A stretch of DNA of 5,832 nucleotides from Candidatus Caccovivens faecavium (GTDB lineage Bacteria; Bacillota; Clostridia; Christensenellales; UBA1242), in NCBI GenBank assembly GCA_018715545.1, contig DVLK01000009.1:1-5832 (forward strand), in the 5' to 3' direction. The notes beneath the pieces are model-generated. The model was not told the origin of the DNA. It did no database searches and saw only the letters and a program-made list of their open reading frames with translations. Of the stretch, positions 5,786-5,832 are shown in pieces. Positions within the stretch are counted from its first letter, which is position 1. Every line of letters starts with the position of its first letter. The position numbers and the translations under genes are program-made.

Positions 5786-5832
5786 GCGGAAGTGGCTCAG
5801 TGGTAGAGCGTTGCCTTGCCAAGGCAAATGTC
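5786..5832 (+). tRNA. tRNA-Gly (anticodon GCC), 3' part cut by the window edge
   Basis: The 5' acceptor strand GCGGAAG (5786-5792) is followed by T8, G9 and a D-arm GCTC-AGTGGTA-GAGC (5795-5809). The anticodon arm is TTGCC / TTGCCAA / GGCAA (5811-5827), with anticodon GCC at 5818-5820. The variable loop begins at 5828 and the window ends within it or at its edge, so the T-arm, acceptor 3' strand and CCA status are not visible. It decodes GGC and GGU glycine codons. It is probably transcribed from the promoter at 5518-5546. Confidence 0.95.

Noticed and set aside
5633..5820. Integration site (att) of a mobile element in tRNA-Gly.
   Set aside because: The repeats are only 146 nt apart and enclose no integrase or cargo. 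The partial copy is upstream of the tRNA rather than at the far end of an element in the usual 3'-half arrangement.
1..5832. CRISPR array, insertion sequence, defence or toxin-antitoxin system.
   Set aside because: There are no regularly spaced repeats, transposase or integrase motifs, or recognisable defence genes. The window is a housekeeping region apart from the tRNA leader.

Overview
The window is an AT-rich stretch of bacterial chromosome in which every confident gene lies on the + strand. Several starts have strong AAAGGAG-type ribosome binding sites, intergenic gaps are very short, and UGA works as a stop codon: it is the regulated stop inside prfB, and RF2 itself is encoded. This suggests a low-GC Bacillota, Clostridia-like, that uses the standard code rather than a mycoplasma-type code. 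That placement is inferred from style and gene content, not from a search.

Layout. Positions 1-148 are an upstream region with a good sigma-A-type promoter and an inverted repeat in the predicted 5' leader. Positions 149-4278 look like one tight transcription unit. It encodes release factor 2 (prfB, read through a programmed +1 frameshift), the t6A tRNA-modification enzyme TsaD (overlapping prfB by 8 nt), a PnuC-type vitamin/nucleoside transporter, and a U32-family protein of the YegQ/TrhP type. A second promoter at about 4310-4338 starts a smaller unit: an unrecognised two-helix membrane protein (4353-4811) and uracil-DNA glycosylase (ung, 4813-5472), separated by one base. A third, strong extended -10 promoter (5518-5546) reads into about 235 nt of non-coding, structured-looking DNA. 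This ends at a tRNA-Gly(GCC) gene cut off by the window edge.

How the genes fit together. The first unit is mainly about translation. RF2 terminates at UGA/UAA and controls its own level through the frameshift. TsaD makes t6A at position 37 of ANN-decoding tRNAs. The U32 protein probably helps hydroxylate U34 of tRNAs. PnuC is the metabolic outlier. The second unit pairs a membrane protein of unknown role with base-excision repair.

Most of the window is housekeeping. The part not explained by known families is the leader before tRNA-Gly. It contains a degenerate second copy of the 5' half of the tRNA (28 of 35 positions match), several local hairpins, and a 10-bp complementary pair that would close a domain of about 165 nt. 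It could be a processed small RNA or only a decayed partial tRNA duplication. The sequence alone does not decide between them.
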